Assembly (NCBI RefSeq): GCF_965243865.1 | Contig: NZ_OZ251603.1 | Span: forward strand, 2,108,001-2,172,000 | Direction: 5' to 3' | From: Hyphomicrobium_A sp965243865 | GTDB taxonomy: Bacteria > Pseudomonadota > Alphaproteobacteria > Rhizobiales > Hyphomicrobiaceae | DNA length: 64,000 bases | Part shown: piece by piece, positions 31,533-40,052 of the stretch | Position numbering within the stretch: position 1 is the stretch's first letter | Layout of the letters: each line of letters starts with the position of its first letter | Translations under genes and position numbers: made by a program | Notes under the pieces: model-generated | The model's input: only the letters and a program-made list of their open reading frames with translations | Database searches by the model: none | Told to the model about the DNA's origin: nothing

Positions 31533-33791
31533 CTAGATCTCGATACCTTCCGCGCCAGCGAAGGCAGCGATACGTTCGCGAATATTGGTGGTGCCCTTTT
31601 TCAACAGGTCTTCCACAAGTTTCGACGCACGGTTCGCATCGAGCGACAAGATCATCGTCTTGACCGGACCAATTGATGCAGGCGCCATCGACAGCGACCG
31701 GAAGCCGAGTGCGATCAGCACCAGCGCTTCGATCGGGCGCCCGGCCATCTCACCGCACAGCGTCACTGGCACTTTATATTTCTCCGACGCCTTCACCAGC
31801 GTCTTCAATGCCCGTAGCGGAGCCGGAGAAAGTGGGTCATAGCGACTGCCGACACGCGCATTTGTGCGATCGGCCGCCAACATGAATTGCATCAGGTCAT
31901 TGCTGCCGACCGAGATGAAGTCGACCTTCTTCATCAGGGCATCGAGCTCAAACAACAGGCAGGGGACTTCCACCATGGCGCCGACGCGGATCGTCTTGGG
32001 CGGCTCACGCCCCTTCTCGATAAGAATTTGATGCTCTTTATCGATCAGCTCGCGCACCGGATCCATCTCCGCGGCAGTCGACACCATCGGGATCATGAGC
32101 CGAAGCTCCTGTCCCCCAGCCGCGCGCAGCAGGGCCCGCACCTGCGTGCGCAGCAACGCCGGACGATCGAGGCCCATGCGTACCGCGCGCCAGCCCATTG
32201 CCGGATTCTCTTCCTTGGGCTGCCGCAGATAATGCAGAACCTTGTCACCACCGATGTCGAGCGTCCGGAACACCACCGGCTTGCCGTCCGCGCGCGCCAG
32301 CACCGCACTGTAGGAATCGGCCTGCCGCTCCACCTTGGGTAGCGTGTTCGACAGCATGAACAGCAGCTCTGTGCGGAACAGACCGACCCCGTCCGCACCA
32401 GACTCTTTCAGATGCGGCATGTCGACGAGCAGACCCGCGTTGATGTGCAGGTTCACGCGCACACCATCCGCCGTCACAGCCGGAACATCGCGCAACGCCC
32501 GGTATTGCCGCTGCCGGCGAGCGAGGAATCGCACCTTGTCGGAATAGGCCGCGATCACATCCGACGATGGCCGCAAGTGCACCTCGCCAGTCGTCGCATC
32601 GACGATCGCAGCATCGCCCGCCGTCACGCGTTCGACGACGCCCCGCGCTTGGCCCACAGCAGCGATGCCCAGCGCCTTCGCAACAACGGCAACGTGGCTC
32701 TGTCCGCTGCCGTCCTCGACAATCAATCCGCGCAGCCGGCGACGGTCGTAATCCAGTAGCTCTGCAGGTCCCATCGTGCGCGCGACGAGAATGGTGTCCG
32801 GCGGCAGTGCGGAAGGCGCATCCGCGCTCGTGATGCGGCCAGCGAGAATGCGAAGCAGCCTATCCGACAAATCATCGAGGTCACGCTGACGCTCGCGCCA
32901 ATAGGCATCGTTCTGCCGTAGCATGCGCGCACGCGTAGAGTTCTGCACGCGCTCCACCGCGGCCTCCGCGGTCAGGCCGCCCTCGACCGCCTCGCGCAGC
33001 CGACGCTCCCAGCCCTTGTCGTGCGCAAACATGCGGTAGGCTTCGAGCACGTCGCGGTGCTCGCCCGCCCCGGACAGATGCTCATGCTCGAACATCTCGT
33101 CCAGCGACGCGCGCAAGGTGATGATCGCTGCATCGAGACGCACCAGCTCCGCCGCTGGATCTTCCGCCATCAGGTGCGTGACAACGATGCGCGGCTCGTG
33201 CAGCACCACATGACCGAGCGCGACGCCATCGGCCATCTTCTCGCCCTGGATCACCGCCGAAAGCGATTTCTCGATTTCGATAGACGCGCCCGAGCCCGCC
33301 ACCGCACCGGAAACGAGGTGCTCGGCAACAACCATCGCCGTCGCCTGTAGCACCTCGACATCCTCGTCGGAGTATTCCTTCTGCGTACGGTTCTGAACGA
33401 CCAGCACACCGAGCACCTGGCCCGACCGCTGAATCGGCACCGCCAACAGCGAATGATAGATCTCCTCGCCCGTCTCTGGACGATAGGAGAACGCCGGGTG
33501 GCTCGAAGCCTCCGGCTCGTTGACCGTAATGTTGAGTTCCGCGCACCGCCCGACGAGACCTTCGCCACGCTTCATGCGCACCGCGTGCACAGCGTCTCGG
33601 TTGAGGCCCTCGGTGGCGAACAGCTCCAGAGAGCCGTCCTGTCGCTTGAGGTAGATCGAGCAGACTTCGGCGACCATTACGCCCGCGATCTGCTTGACGA
33701 TCTTGTCGAGCCGCTGCTGTCCGTCACCCGGTTCGGACATGATCTCCCGAAGACGCCGCATGATTACACGCAGCGCCGGCTCGGATGTCAT
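31533..33791 (-). CDS. ptsP: PtsP, enzyme I of the nitrogen phosphotransferase system
   Basis: Phosphoenolpyruvate-protein phosphotransferase that starts the EI-Ntr, NPr, EIIA-Ntr relay. The 752 residues show an N-terminal GAF domain (about 20-160), the PEP-utiliser swivel domain with the phospho-His366 in GSGQSHVAVVAK, and the TIM-barrel PEP-binding domain (about 460-735; GVGLFRTE, CGEMAGRP). ATG at 33791 was preferred; an ATG at 33821 adds ten residues. It lies downstream of lysC, as in many Rhizobiales. Confidence 0.95.
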   Translation of the reverse strand: MTSEPALRVIMRRLREIMSEPGDGQQRLDKIVKQIAGVMVAEVCSIYLKRQDGSLELFATEGLNRDAVHAVRMKRGEGLVGRCAELNITVNEPEASSHPAFSYRPETGEEIYHSLLAVPIQRSGQVLGVLVVQNRTQKEYSDEDVEVLQATAMVVAEHLVSGAVAGSGASIEIEKSLSAVIQGEKMADGVALGHVVLHEPRIVVTHLMAEDPAAELVRLDAAIITLRASLDEMFEHEHLSGAGEHRDVLEAYRMFAHDKGWERRLREAVEGGLTAEAAVERVQNSTRARMLRQNDAYWRERQRDLDDLSDRLLRILAGRITSADAPSALPPDTILVARTMGPAELLDYDRRRLRGLIVEDGSGQSHVAVVAKALGIAAVGQARGVVERVTAGDAAIVDATTGEVHLRPSSDVIAAYSDKVRFLARRQRQYRALRDVPAVTADGVRVNLHINAGLLVDMPHLKESGADGVGLFRTELLFMLSNTLPKVERQADSYSAVLARADGKPVVFRTLDIGGDKVLHYLRQPKEENPAMGWRAVRMGLDRPALLRTQVRALLRAAGGQELRLMIPMVSTAAEMDPVRELIDKEHQILIEKGREPPKTIRVGAMVEVPCLLFELDALMKKVDFISVGSNDLMQFMLAADRTNARVGSRYDPLSPAPLRALKTLVKASEKYKVPVTLCGEMAGRPIEALVLIALGFRSLSMAPASIGPVKTMILSLDANRASKLVEDLLKKGTTNIRERIAAFAGAEGIEI

Positions 33792-33893
33792 CACTCGTGG
33801 CTCGTCGCCTCGCCTCTGCATAGGTCGTGCCGCCCGGGTGACCCGCCGGAATGGCGGGGCTCAGTGCTCGACCGGGTGCGCTGTCTTAAGCGC

Positions 33894-35156
33894 TCAATCC
33901 GAATCGAGCCCATAAATGGAGTGCAACGTTCTCACCGCCAGCTCGGCATATGCCGCGTCGATAAGCACGCTGATTTTGATCTCTGAAGTTGTGATTGCGA
34001 GAATATTGATGCCCTTGCTTGAAAGGGCTTTGAACATCATGGCTGCGACGCCGGCGTGACTGCGCATGCCGATGCCGATCACCGAGATCTTGGCGACGTC
34101 AGCCGAGCTCTGCACATCGAACTCGCCGATCTCCGTCTTAGCGCCTTTCAGCGTCTCGAGCGTGCGAGGCAGCTCGCTCGCCTGCACCGTGAAGGTCATG
34201 TCGGTGTGCTTGCCGTCCGGCGTGACGCTCTGCACGATCATGTCGACGTTGATGTTGGCATCCGCCAGCGGGCCGAAGATGCGCGCGGCGATGCCCGGCT
34301 TGTCCTCGACCTTGATGAGCGTCACCTTGGCCTCGTCCTTGACGTAGGCAATGCCGCTGACGACCTGGTTCTCCACGATCTCTTCCTCATCGCAAACGAT
34401 AGTGCCGATGTCCTCCAGCCGATCGAGACGCACGGGGCTCATTGCCTCGGGCGCCACGAAGCTGGACAGCACGCGAACCCGCATCCGGTGCACCATCGCG
34501 AGCTCTACGGATCGCGTTTGCAGCACCTTGGAGCCGAGCGAGGCCATCTCCAGCATCTCCTCGTAGGAGATCTTCGGCAGGCGTCGCGCCTTCGGCACGA
34601 TGCGGGGATCGGTGGTGTAGACACCATCGACGTCGGTATAGATGTCGCACACATCGGCCTTGAGTGCGACCGCCATGGCCACCGCGCTGGTGTCTGATCC
34701 GCCGCGGCCCAATGTTGCAATGCGGCGACGCTCGGGCTCGATACCCTGGAAGCCAGTCACCACAGCAACGTCGCCATCGTCGAGTCGGCGGCGCAGCTCG
34801 GTTCCGTCGATGCCGGCGATCCGGGCAGACCCGTGCGCCGCCGAAGTAGTGATCGGAATCTGCCAGCCCTGCCAGGAGCGCGCCTGCAGTCCCATCGACT
34901 GCAGCACAATGGCGAGAAGCCCTGCCGTGACTTGCTCGCCAGTAGCAACGATGGCGTCATACTCGCGCGCATCGTGCAGCACCGAGGCCTCTCGCACCCA
35001 GGAAACGAGCTGGTTCGTCGCGCCGGCCATGGCAGAGACGACCACGCAAACCTTGTTGCCGGCGTCGACCTCGCGCTTCACGTGACGCGCCACGTTGCGA
35101 ATGCGCTCGACGTTGGCGACAGACGTGCCGCCAAACTTCATCACAACAACAGCCAT
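33894..35156 (-). CDS. lysC: Aspartate kinase
   Basis: First step of the aspartate family pathway (lysine, threonine, methionine, diaminopimelate). The 420 residues contain KFGGTS at 7-12, GRGGSDTSAVA in the kinase domain and two C-terminal ACT domains (about 265-410) that mediate feedback control. ATG at 35156 gives the standard N-terminus MAVVVMKFGG; the longer reading to 35186 is unlikely. ubiG is divergent from it. Confidence 0.96.
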   Translation of the reverse strand: MAVVVMKFGGTSVANVERIRNVARHVKREVDAGNKVCVVVSAMAGATNQLVSWVREASVLHDAREYDAIVATGEQVTAGLLAIVLQSMGLQARSWQGWQIPITTSAAHGSARIAGIDGTELRRRLDDGDVAVVTGFQGIEPERRRIATLGRGGSDTSAVAMAVALKADVCDIYTDVDGVYTTDPRIVPKARRLPKISYEEMLEMASLGSKVLQTRSVELAMVHRMRVRVLSSFVAPEAMSPVRLDRLEDIGTIVCDEEEIVENQVVSGIAYVKDEAKVTLIKVEDKPGIAARIFGPLADANINVDMIVQSVTPDGKHTDMTFTVQASELPRTLETLKGAKTEIGEFDVQSSADVAKISVIGIGMRSHAGVAAMMFKALSSKGINILAITTSEIKISVLIDAAYAELAVRTLHSIYGLDSD

Positions 35157-35361
35157 CGCTATCCCGCCGTGCGGCTCATTCTTCAATTATCTGGATCAGC
35201 CCGCTCTAGTCGCCCGCCCGCGCAGCGCGGCCGTCGGGTGGCGCCTAATTGCCTGGAGTGAACAGGAATCCCGCTTTTGCGGCGTTGTCTTAACGGCATC
35301 GCACCCATCCCGCAATATCCGCGTCTTGACATTCTGTTTCGCTCATCGCCGTATCCCGCTC

Positions 35362-36129
35362 ATGGCCACCCCAGAACACAGCTCCAGCGCCCCTGCCGCC
35401 AACCTCGACCCGATCGAGGTCGAGCGCTTCGAAGCCCTGGCCGGAGAATGGTGGGACACCGGCGGAAAGCTACGCCCGCTGCACAGCCAGGGGCCTGCCC
35501 GCTTGAGTTTCATCCGCAACGCCCTTGTGCGCCACTTCGACATCAAGACCACTGGGTTGCAACCGCTATCCGGCCTTTCCGTGCTCGATGTCGGATGCGG
35601 CGGCGGTCTCGTCTCCGAGCCCCTCGCGCGCCTCGGCGCAACCGTCACCGGCATCGACCCAACGCACGATTCCATTGCCGTCGCCCGCAGCCACGCCGAA
35701 GGCCAGGGCCTCACCATCGACTATCGCACCGCATCAGTGGAACAGCTTGTCGCTGCGGACGAGCAGTTCGATGCCGTCGTTTGCGTGGAGGTGATCGAGC
35801 ACGTCCCCGACCAGGCCGCCTTCGTAAAAAGCCTCGGCCAGCTCGTGCGGCCCGGCGGCGCCCTCATCATGTCGACGCTCAACCGCACCTTGAAGTGCTA
35901 CGCCCTCGCCATCGTCGGCGCTGAATACGTGCTCGGCTGGGTCCCCCGTGGCACGCACGACTGGAACCGCTTCGTCACCACCGACGAACTGACCCGCTAC
36001 CTCGCCGACGCGGGGTTCGCGCCCCCCGAAATGGCCGGCATTATCTATGATGTGATGTCGGACACGTGGCGCCTCGGCGCCGACACCGACGTCAATTACA
36101 TCGCCGCCTCTGCTCGAATTGCCGCCTGA
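35362..36129 (+). CDS. ubiG: UbiG, ubiquinone biosynthesis O-methyltransferase
   Basis: SAM-dependent enzyme that catalyses both O-methylations in ubiquinone synthesis. The 255-residue protein has the SAM motif DVGCGGGLVSEPLARLGA and the family's WWDTGGKLRPLH near the N-terminus. ATG at 35362 gives the standard form; the in-frame extension back into lysC is spurious. Divergent from lysC. Confidence 0.96.
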   Translation: MATPEHSSSAPAANLDPIEVERFEALAGEWWDTGGKLRPLHSQGPARLSFIRNALVRHFDIKTTGLQPLSGLSVLDVGCGGGLVSEPLARLGATVTGIDPTHDSIAVARSHAEGQGLTIDYRTASVEQLVAADEQFDAVVCVEVIEHVPDQAAFVKSLGQLVRPGGALIMSTLNRTLKCYALAIVGAEYVLGWVPRGTHDWNRFVTTDELTRYLADAGFAPPEMAGIIYDVMSDTWRLGADTDVNYIAASARIAA

Positions 36130-36150
36130 CGCCACGTCGGGTTGCAGCCG

Positions 36151-36185
36151 CGCCCGAGGAACACGCACCACCCATCGGGCGTTTC
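36151..36185 (+). terminator. ubiG terminator
   Basis: CGCCCGA and TCGGGCG pair around a 17-base loop and are followed by TTTC, 22 bases after the ubiG stop. Confidence 0.5.
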
Positions 36186-36201
36186 AAAATGAAACGAGCC
36201 A

Positions 36202-36501
36202 ATGGGCTTCCCGATGACCGATCACCACAATTCTAGGCGCAGGGCCACAATCGCGTCGATCGCCGCACTCGTGGCATCGCTCACGCTCGGCGGTTGCCAG
36301 TCACCGATGTATTCCGGCACGCCCGACGATATGAGCGGCTCCATCGCCCCAGCGCATTCGCCGGACACCTACGAGCCTCCCGCCAAGGTCGGTGGAACCG
36401 ACCAGCAAGAGGCCGAGCAGCAAATCCCGCAGGACGACGCCAAATATGAATACCGCGGTGGTCGCGATCCCATCACGGGCAAAGCCGAAAAGCAGATGTG
36501 A
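36202..36501 (+). CDS. Small putative lipoprotein
   Basis: A 99-residue protein with a positively charged N-terminus, a hydrophobic segment and a lipobox LTLGGC (Cys about residue 32), so it is probably lipidated and held in the envelope. The mature part is polar and rich in Pro, Asp and Gln, with no known domain. An ATG four codons in (36214) is a possible start. Function unknown. Confidence 0.65.
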   Translation: MGFPMTDHHNSRRRATIASIAALVASLTLGGCQSPMYSGTPDDMSGSIAPAHSPDTYEPPAKVGGTDQQEAEQQIPQDDAKYEYRGGRDPITGKAEKQM

Positions 36502-36535
36502 CCCGCGCGGTCCTGCGCGAATGCCCGTAGTAAGG

Positions 36536-36739
36536 CTAATGCCGGCTGCCGGGCACCAGCGTACTCTGGATCGAGATCGGATCGCTGGCGGGAAACGTAT
36601 CTTCGAGCCCCTCCTCCAGCTGCTCCTCCGCCCGTGCCGCCTTCCGCCGCTCGGCGTCTCTACTGACGGCCTCCTGCGGTGAGCGAGAGGCCCTCTCACT
36701 CTGCCGCCTGCCCTCCCCCTTGCTCTTCTTGCCACTCAT
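36536..36739 (-). CDS. Small conserved protein with LEEGLEDTFPASDP motif
   Basis: A 67-residue, highly charged protein. The N-terminal part is basic (MSGKKSKGEGRR) and the C-terminal part carries LEEGLEDTFPASDPIS, a motif I recall from small uncharacterised proteins of Hyphomicrobiales. No membrane segment. It converges with the small lipoprotein gene. Function unknown. Confidence 0.7.
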   Translation of the reverse strand: MSGKKSKGEGRRQSERASRSPQEAVSRDAERRKAARAEEQLEEGLEDTFPASDPISIQSTLVPGSRH

Positions 36740-36908
36740 GGTGATCGCCTTTCCTCACGAGGAACGGGGTCGAAACCAACCTAAAGAACACCTTAGGTTT
36801 CGGACAGGTTCCCGCCATCACTCCGGGCAACTCCCGCCACAATGAAAGGGCTACGTCCGCGCTGCGTCGCAGCGGAACCGTGGCTCTTCCTGGCCATTGA
36901 CAAGCCGA

Positions 36909-36941
36909 CGCCGGCCTCCACATGTGTGGCGGCTTTTTCAG
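36909..36941 (+). terminator. Hairpin with T-run just before opgD/opgG
   Basis: CCACA/TGTGG flanked by GCC/GGC arms is followed by TTTTTC. It ends about 22 bases before the start codon of the glucan gene. It is either the terminator of an upstream transcript or an attenuator within the leader. Confidence 0.4.
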
Positions 36942-36962
36942 CATCGAGCTCAGGTAGCGAGC

Positions 36963-38540
36963 ATGTCTCAGGTCAACCGCAGAGAAGTCCTCACGACCGG
37001 CGGCCAATGGGCCCTCTTGATGGCATTGGCAGGTCTTTCACCAGCGCGCGCAGAGCCCGCGCCGGGGGTCCGCCTCGGCGACCCCGAACCGTTCAGCTTC
37101 GATGCCCTCCGCCAGCGCGCCAAAGACCTCGCCGCCAAACCCTACGTCTCACCAGCCGCCGCACCGAGCATCGTCGGAGACGTCGATTTCGACGCTGCCC
37201 AGAAGATCAAATTCCGCGCCGATCGCGAGCTGTTCCCAAATGGCCCCGGCGCCTGCCCCGTCCGTCTTTTCCACGTCGACAAGTACAATCAGCTTCCTGT
37301 CCGCATCAATGAGTTGTCGGACGGCGTTGCACGGCAGATCATCTACTCGGCCGACAGTTTCGATTACAAAGATCCAGAGTTCGCCAGCAAGCTCCCCGCC
37401 GACCTGGGCTACTCCGGATTCCGCGTCATGGATGGTCGCGGCAAAGATACCGACTGGTTCGCGTTCCAGGGCGCCAGTTACTTCCGTACCTCAGGCGAAG
37501 ACAACCAGTATGGCGCATCGGCGCGCGGCATTGCCATAAACACCGCCATGCCCGAGCCGGAAGAGTTTCCACGCTTCGTTGAGTTCTGGCTGGAACAGCC
37601 CAAGGGCGACACCGCGTTGATCACCGTCTACGCGCTCCTCGATGGTCCGAGCGTCAGCGGCGCCTATAAGTTCACCGCTACCAAGACGCGCGTACCGATC
37701 ATGGAGGTGAGTGCAGAAATCTTTGCGCGCACTGACATCGACCGCGTCGGCATCGCGCCACTCACGTCGATGTTTTGGTACGGCGAGAACGACCGCCGCT
37801 ACGCCAGCGACTGGCGCCCCGAAATCCATGACAGCGACGGCCTCGCCATGTGGACCGGCGCCGATGAGCACATCTGGCGCCCACTGATCAATTCGGATCA
37901 AGTCCGCACCAACTCCTTCCTCGACAAGAACCCCAAAGGCTTCGGCCTGATGCAGCGCGATCGCAACTTCGCCAACTACGAGGACGACGGCGCATTCTAC
38001 AACAAACGGCCCGGAATTTGGGTCGAGCCCACCGGCGAGTGGGGCGAAGGCGCCGTGCAGCTCGTCGAGATCCCGACCGACGACGAGATCCACGACAACA
38101 TCGTCGCCTATTGGGTGCCGAAGGAGGCAGTCCGCGCTGGCGATGAATTGCACTACGGCTATAAGCTTTACTGGCAGAACGACGAGCCGAACCCACCCAT
38201 AAACATTGGCCGCGTAGTCGCCACCTACACCGGCAGTGGTGGCGTCCCCGGCGCTCGCCGACGCGAAGACCTTTTCAAGCGCAAGTTCGTCATCGACTTC
38301 ACTGGTGGCCCGCTCGACAACATGCAGCAGCGCTTTGACGTCGAGCCTGTCGTCACGCACTCGCGCGGTCGCGTCGATAATGCGTACGTCATCAAGGTCG
38401 TCGGTACAGATAGATGGCGCGCTCTGTTTGACCTTGCCACGGAGGGCACAGATCCCATCGATCTGCGCTGCTACTTGCGCCTCGGCGACGAGACACTGAC
38501 CGAGACGTGGCTCTACCAGTGGATCCCTGCAAAAACCTGA
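36963..38540 (+). CDS. Periplasmic glucan biosynthesis protein, OpgD/OpgG (MdoG) family
   Basis: Shapes or branches osmoregulated periplasmic glucans. The protein is 525 residues with an N-terminal twin-arginine-like signal (NRREVLTTGG then a hydrophobic stretch ending ARA), which fits OpgD, the Tat-exported paralogue, better than Sec-exported OpgG. The family blocks FSFDALRQRAKDLA, FDAAQKIKFRAD, LFHVDKYN and SMFWYGENDRR are visible. No opgH glucosyltransferase gene is adjacent. The start at 36963 places the signal correctly; the longer reading from 36897 is unlikely. Confidence 0.9.
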   Translation: MSQVNRREVLTTGGQWALLMALAGLSPARAEPAPGVRLGDPEPFSFDALRQRAKDLAAKPYVSPAAAPSIVGDVDFDAAQKIKFRADRELFPNGPGACPVRLFHVDKYNQLPVRINELSDGVARQIIYSADSFDYKDPEFASKLPADLGYSGFRVMDGRGKDTDWFAFQGASYFRTSGEDNQYGASARGIAINTAMPEPEEFPRFVEFWLEQPKGDTALITVYALLDGPSVSGAYKFTATKTRVPIMEVSAEIFARTDIDRVGIAPLTSMFWYGENDRRYASDWRPEIHDSDGLAMWTGADEHIWRPLINSDQVRTNSFLDKNPKGFGLMQRDRNFANYEDDGAFYNKRPGIWVEPTGEWGEGAVQLVEIPTDDEIHDNIVAYWVPKEAVRAGDELHYGYKLYWQNDEPNPPINIGRVVATYTGSGGVPGARRREDLFKRKFVIDFTGGPLDNMQQRFDVEPVVTHSRGRVDNAYVIKVVGTDRWRALFDLATEGTDPIDLRCYLRLGDETLTETWLYQWIPAKT

Positions 38541-38545
38541 TTGGC

Positions 38546-39145
38546 TTAGGCTGCAGCATCATCCCGCTGCAGCCTGGTATCACCATTGAGCGGGCGCGCC
38601 TCCCGGCGCGCCAGCCGCACCGCCGCATCCCGTTCGATAGATTCGATTATCGCCAGCGAGGCGATTGGCCGGCTCGCTACGATGGCGCGAGCCAGCGCCA
38701 GTAATCCGCCGAACGTCACCACGCCAGCCAGCGCAATGGCGTATTCCCAGTTCTGCCGCGCGCTCTCGAATTCTTCTGACGCCACCGACCAGCCACCTGT
38801 CAACGCGCCCATCGGCACGGCAATCGACCAGAAAATGACTTGCGCCACGGAAAGCGCGCAAGCCGCAACTATGGACCACGCGAACGCACGCGCATTGCCG
38901 CGCACCAGGAACGCGTGCACCAGCACGCCGGCCAGGGCGAGCAGCCCCAGAACTCCGACAACCAGCATCGAACGATCGAGCTGCTGCACAACGAAATACT
39001 CGTTGGGTTGCATTTGCAGTCGTGACTGCAGCGTCAGCAGATGTCCCAGCACTGGGGTCAATGCCAGCGCGAGCAGGGCGATGGCAACCAGTTGCACGGC
39101 ATCGAGCAGATGCCAGCGGTACCGTGTCAAATGTCGATGCGTCAT
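38546..39145 (-). CDS. Hypothetical membrane protein, four helices
   Basis: A 199-residue protein with four hydrophobic segments (about 14-38, 62-82, 89-112 and 135-155) and a charged C-terminal tail. I do not recognise the family; the layout recalls small DUF1772-like proteins, but this is weak. It converges with the glucan gene, and a hairpin (GGCTGCAGC/GCTGCAGCC, 38549-38574) overlaps its last codons. Confidence 0.6.
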   Translation of the reverse strand: MTHRHLTRYRWHLLDAVQLVAIALLALALTPVLGHLLTLQSRLQMQPNEYFVVQQLDRSMLVVGVLGLLALAGVLVHAFLVRGNARAFAWSIVAACALSVAQVIFWSIAVPMGALTGGWSVASEEFESARQNWEYAIALAGVVTFGGLLALARAIVASRPIASLAIIESIERDAAVRLARREARPLNGDTRLQRDDAAA

Positions 39146-39351
39146 GTCCCTCTCCGACTGTCACTCACGCGGCGTGACGGTTGAAGCGCCCAACTCAACA
39201 GGAGTTACTTAGTTCCAGGCCGCGCGGCAGTCACGCCGCCGACGCCCGGGGCTTTAATTCGACCCAACGGGAACGGGAAGGCCTGATCGCCGTTAGCGGC
39301 TCGATCCGCCGTGACCACCGGCGCAAACCAAGGCCGAGGAGGCACAAGCAA

Positions 39352-39561
39352 ATGGTCGACGGCTTTCATTGGACGCGGGTTACATCCAAGCAATTGCGCT
39401 TCCTTTACGAGACAGTAACCCTCAACCCGGTTCCCGAGGAGATGTACGCACTCGCAGCAAAAGTGGACCGGAAGCTAGTCCCAGCGGGGAGCCCCGAACT
39501 GACCGCCGCCGACATGCTCGCCGGTGAGCACGCTGCTGGCTCGGCGAAGACCGACAACTAA
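39352..39561 (+). CDS. NepR-like small protein
   Basis: A 69-residue protein. Residues 13-41 (KQLRFLYETVTLNPVPEEMY and following) match the pattern of NepR, the anti-sigma factor of the alphaproteobacterial general stress response: an LRxxY helix, a PVPE turn and a second helix. ATG at 39352 was chosen because GAGG lies upstream and homology begins just after it. No ecfG or full-length PhyR gene is next to it, but a stand-alone receiver protein follows after 65 bases. A diverged NepR paralogue is the best reading; binding to a sigma factor is inferred. Confidence 0.6.
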   Translation: MVDGFHWTRVTSKQLRFLYETVTLNPVPEEMYALAAKVDRKLVPAGSPELTAADMLAGEHAAGSAKTDN

Positions 39562-39626
39562 TGGATTTTGTGCAGCGCGGAACCGCCGCTGCTGCACCGC
39601 GTTCCCTAACCAAAGGAGAACGTCTC

Positions 39627-40043
39627 ATGAGCAATGTAATGATCTGCGAGGACGACGCCATCCTCGCAGCCGACCTGGCCCTCACCATCGAAGAAACCGG
39701 CCACTGCGTATCCGGCATCTACGCTAACGCAAGCGACGCTCTCAAAGCCGCCGAGCACCAAATTCCCGACGTCGCCTTCATCGACCTCGAGCTTGGCGAT
39801 GGGCACACGGGCGCTGGCATTGCCCAGGAGCTGCAGGCGATAGGCGTCAGGGTCATCGTGCTGTCCGGCTACCCCAACGTCGGCGTTGGCTTGGGCAACG
39901 TACCCCACACCTACGCCGCCAAGCCGGTGAGCACCGACCTCGTCGAATTTCTCTTGCGCACCCCGAGCGCGCGACGCGAAGCCGCCAGGAAAGCAGAGGC
40001 CGCCCTCCCCAATTGCCGCAACATCAGTGGCATGATGCAGTGA
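39627..40043 (+). CDS. Single-domain response regulator (PhyR-receiver-like)
   Basis: A 138-residue receiver with no output domain: acidic cluster Glu8-Asp9-Asp10, phospho-acceptor Asp53 in FIDLELGDG, Ser80 and Lys99. The sequence (VMICEDDAILAADLALTIEETGH) resembles the receiver half of PhyR and of stand-alone receivers that feed the general stress response. AAAGGAG precedes the ATG at 39627. Its neighbour upstream encodes a NepR-like protein, which makes a small partner-switch unit conceivable. Confidence 0.8.
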   Translation: MSNVMICEDDAILAADLALTIEETGHCVSGIYANASDALKAAEHQIPDVAFIDLELGDGHTGAGIAQELQAIGVRVIVLSGYPNVGVGLGNVPHTYAAKPVSTDLVEFLLRTPSARREAARKAEAALPNCRNISGMMQ

Positions 40044-40052
40044 GGCAGCACA

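Noticed and set aside
39627..40043. Full-length PhyR
   Set aside because: Only the receiver is present; PhyR needs an N-terminal sigma-like domain, and none is encoded here.
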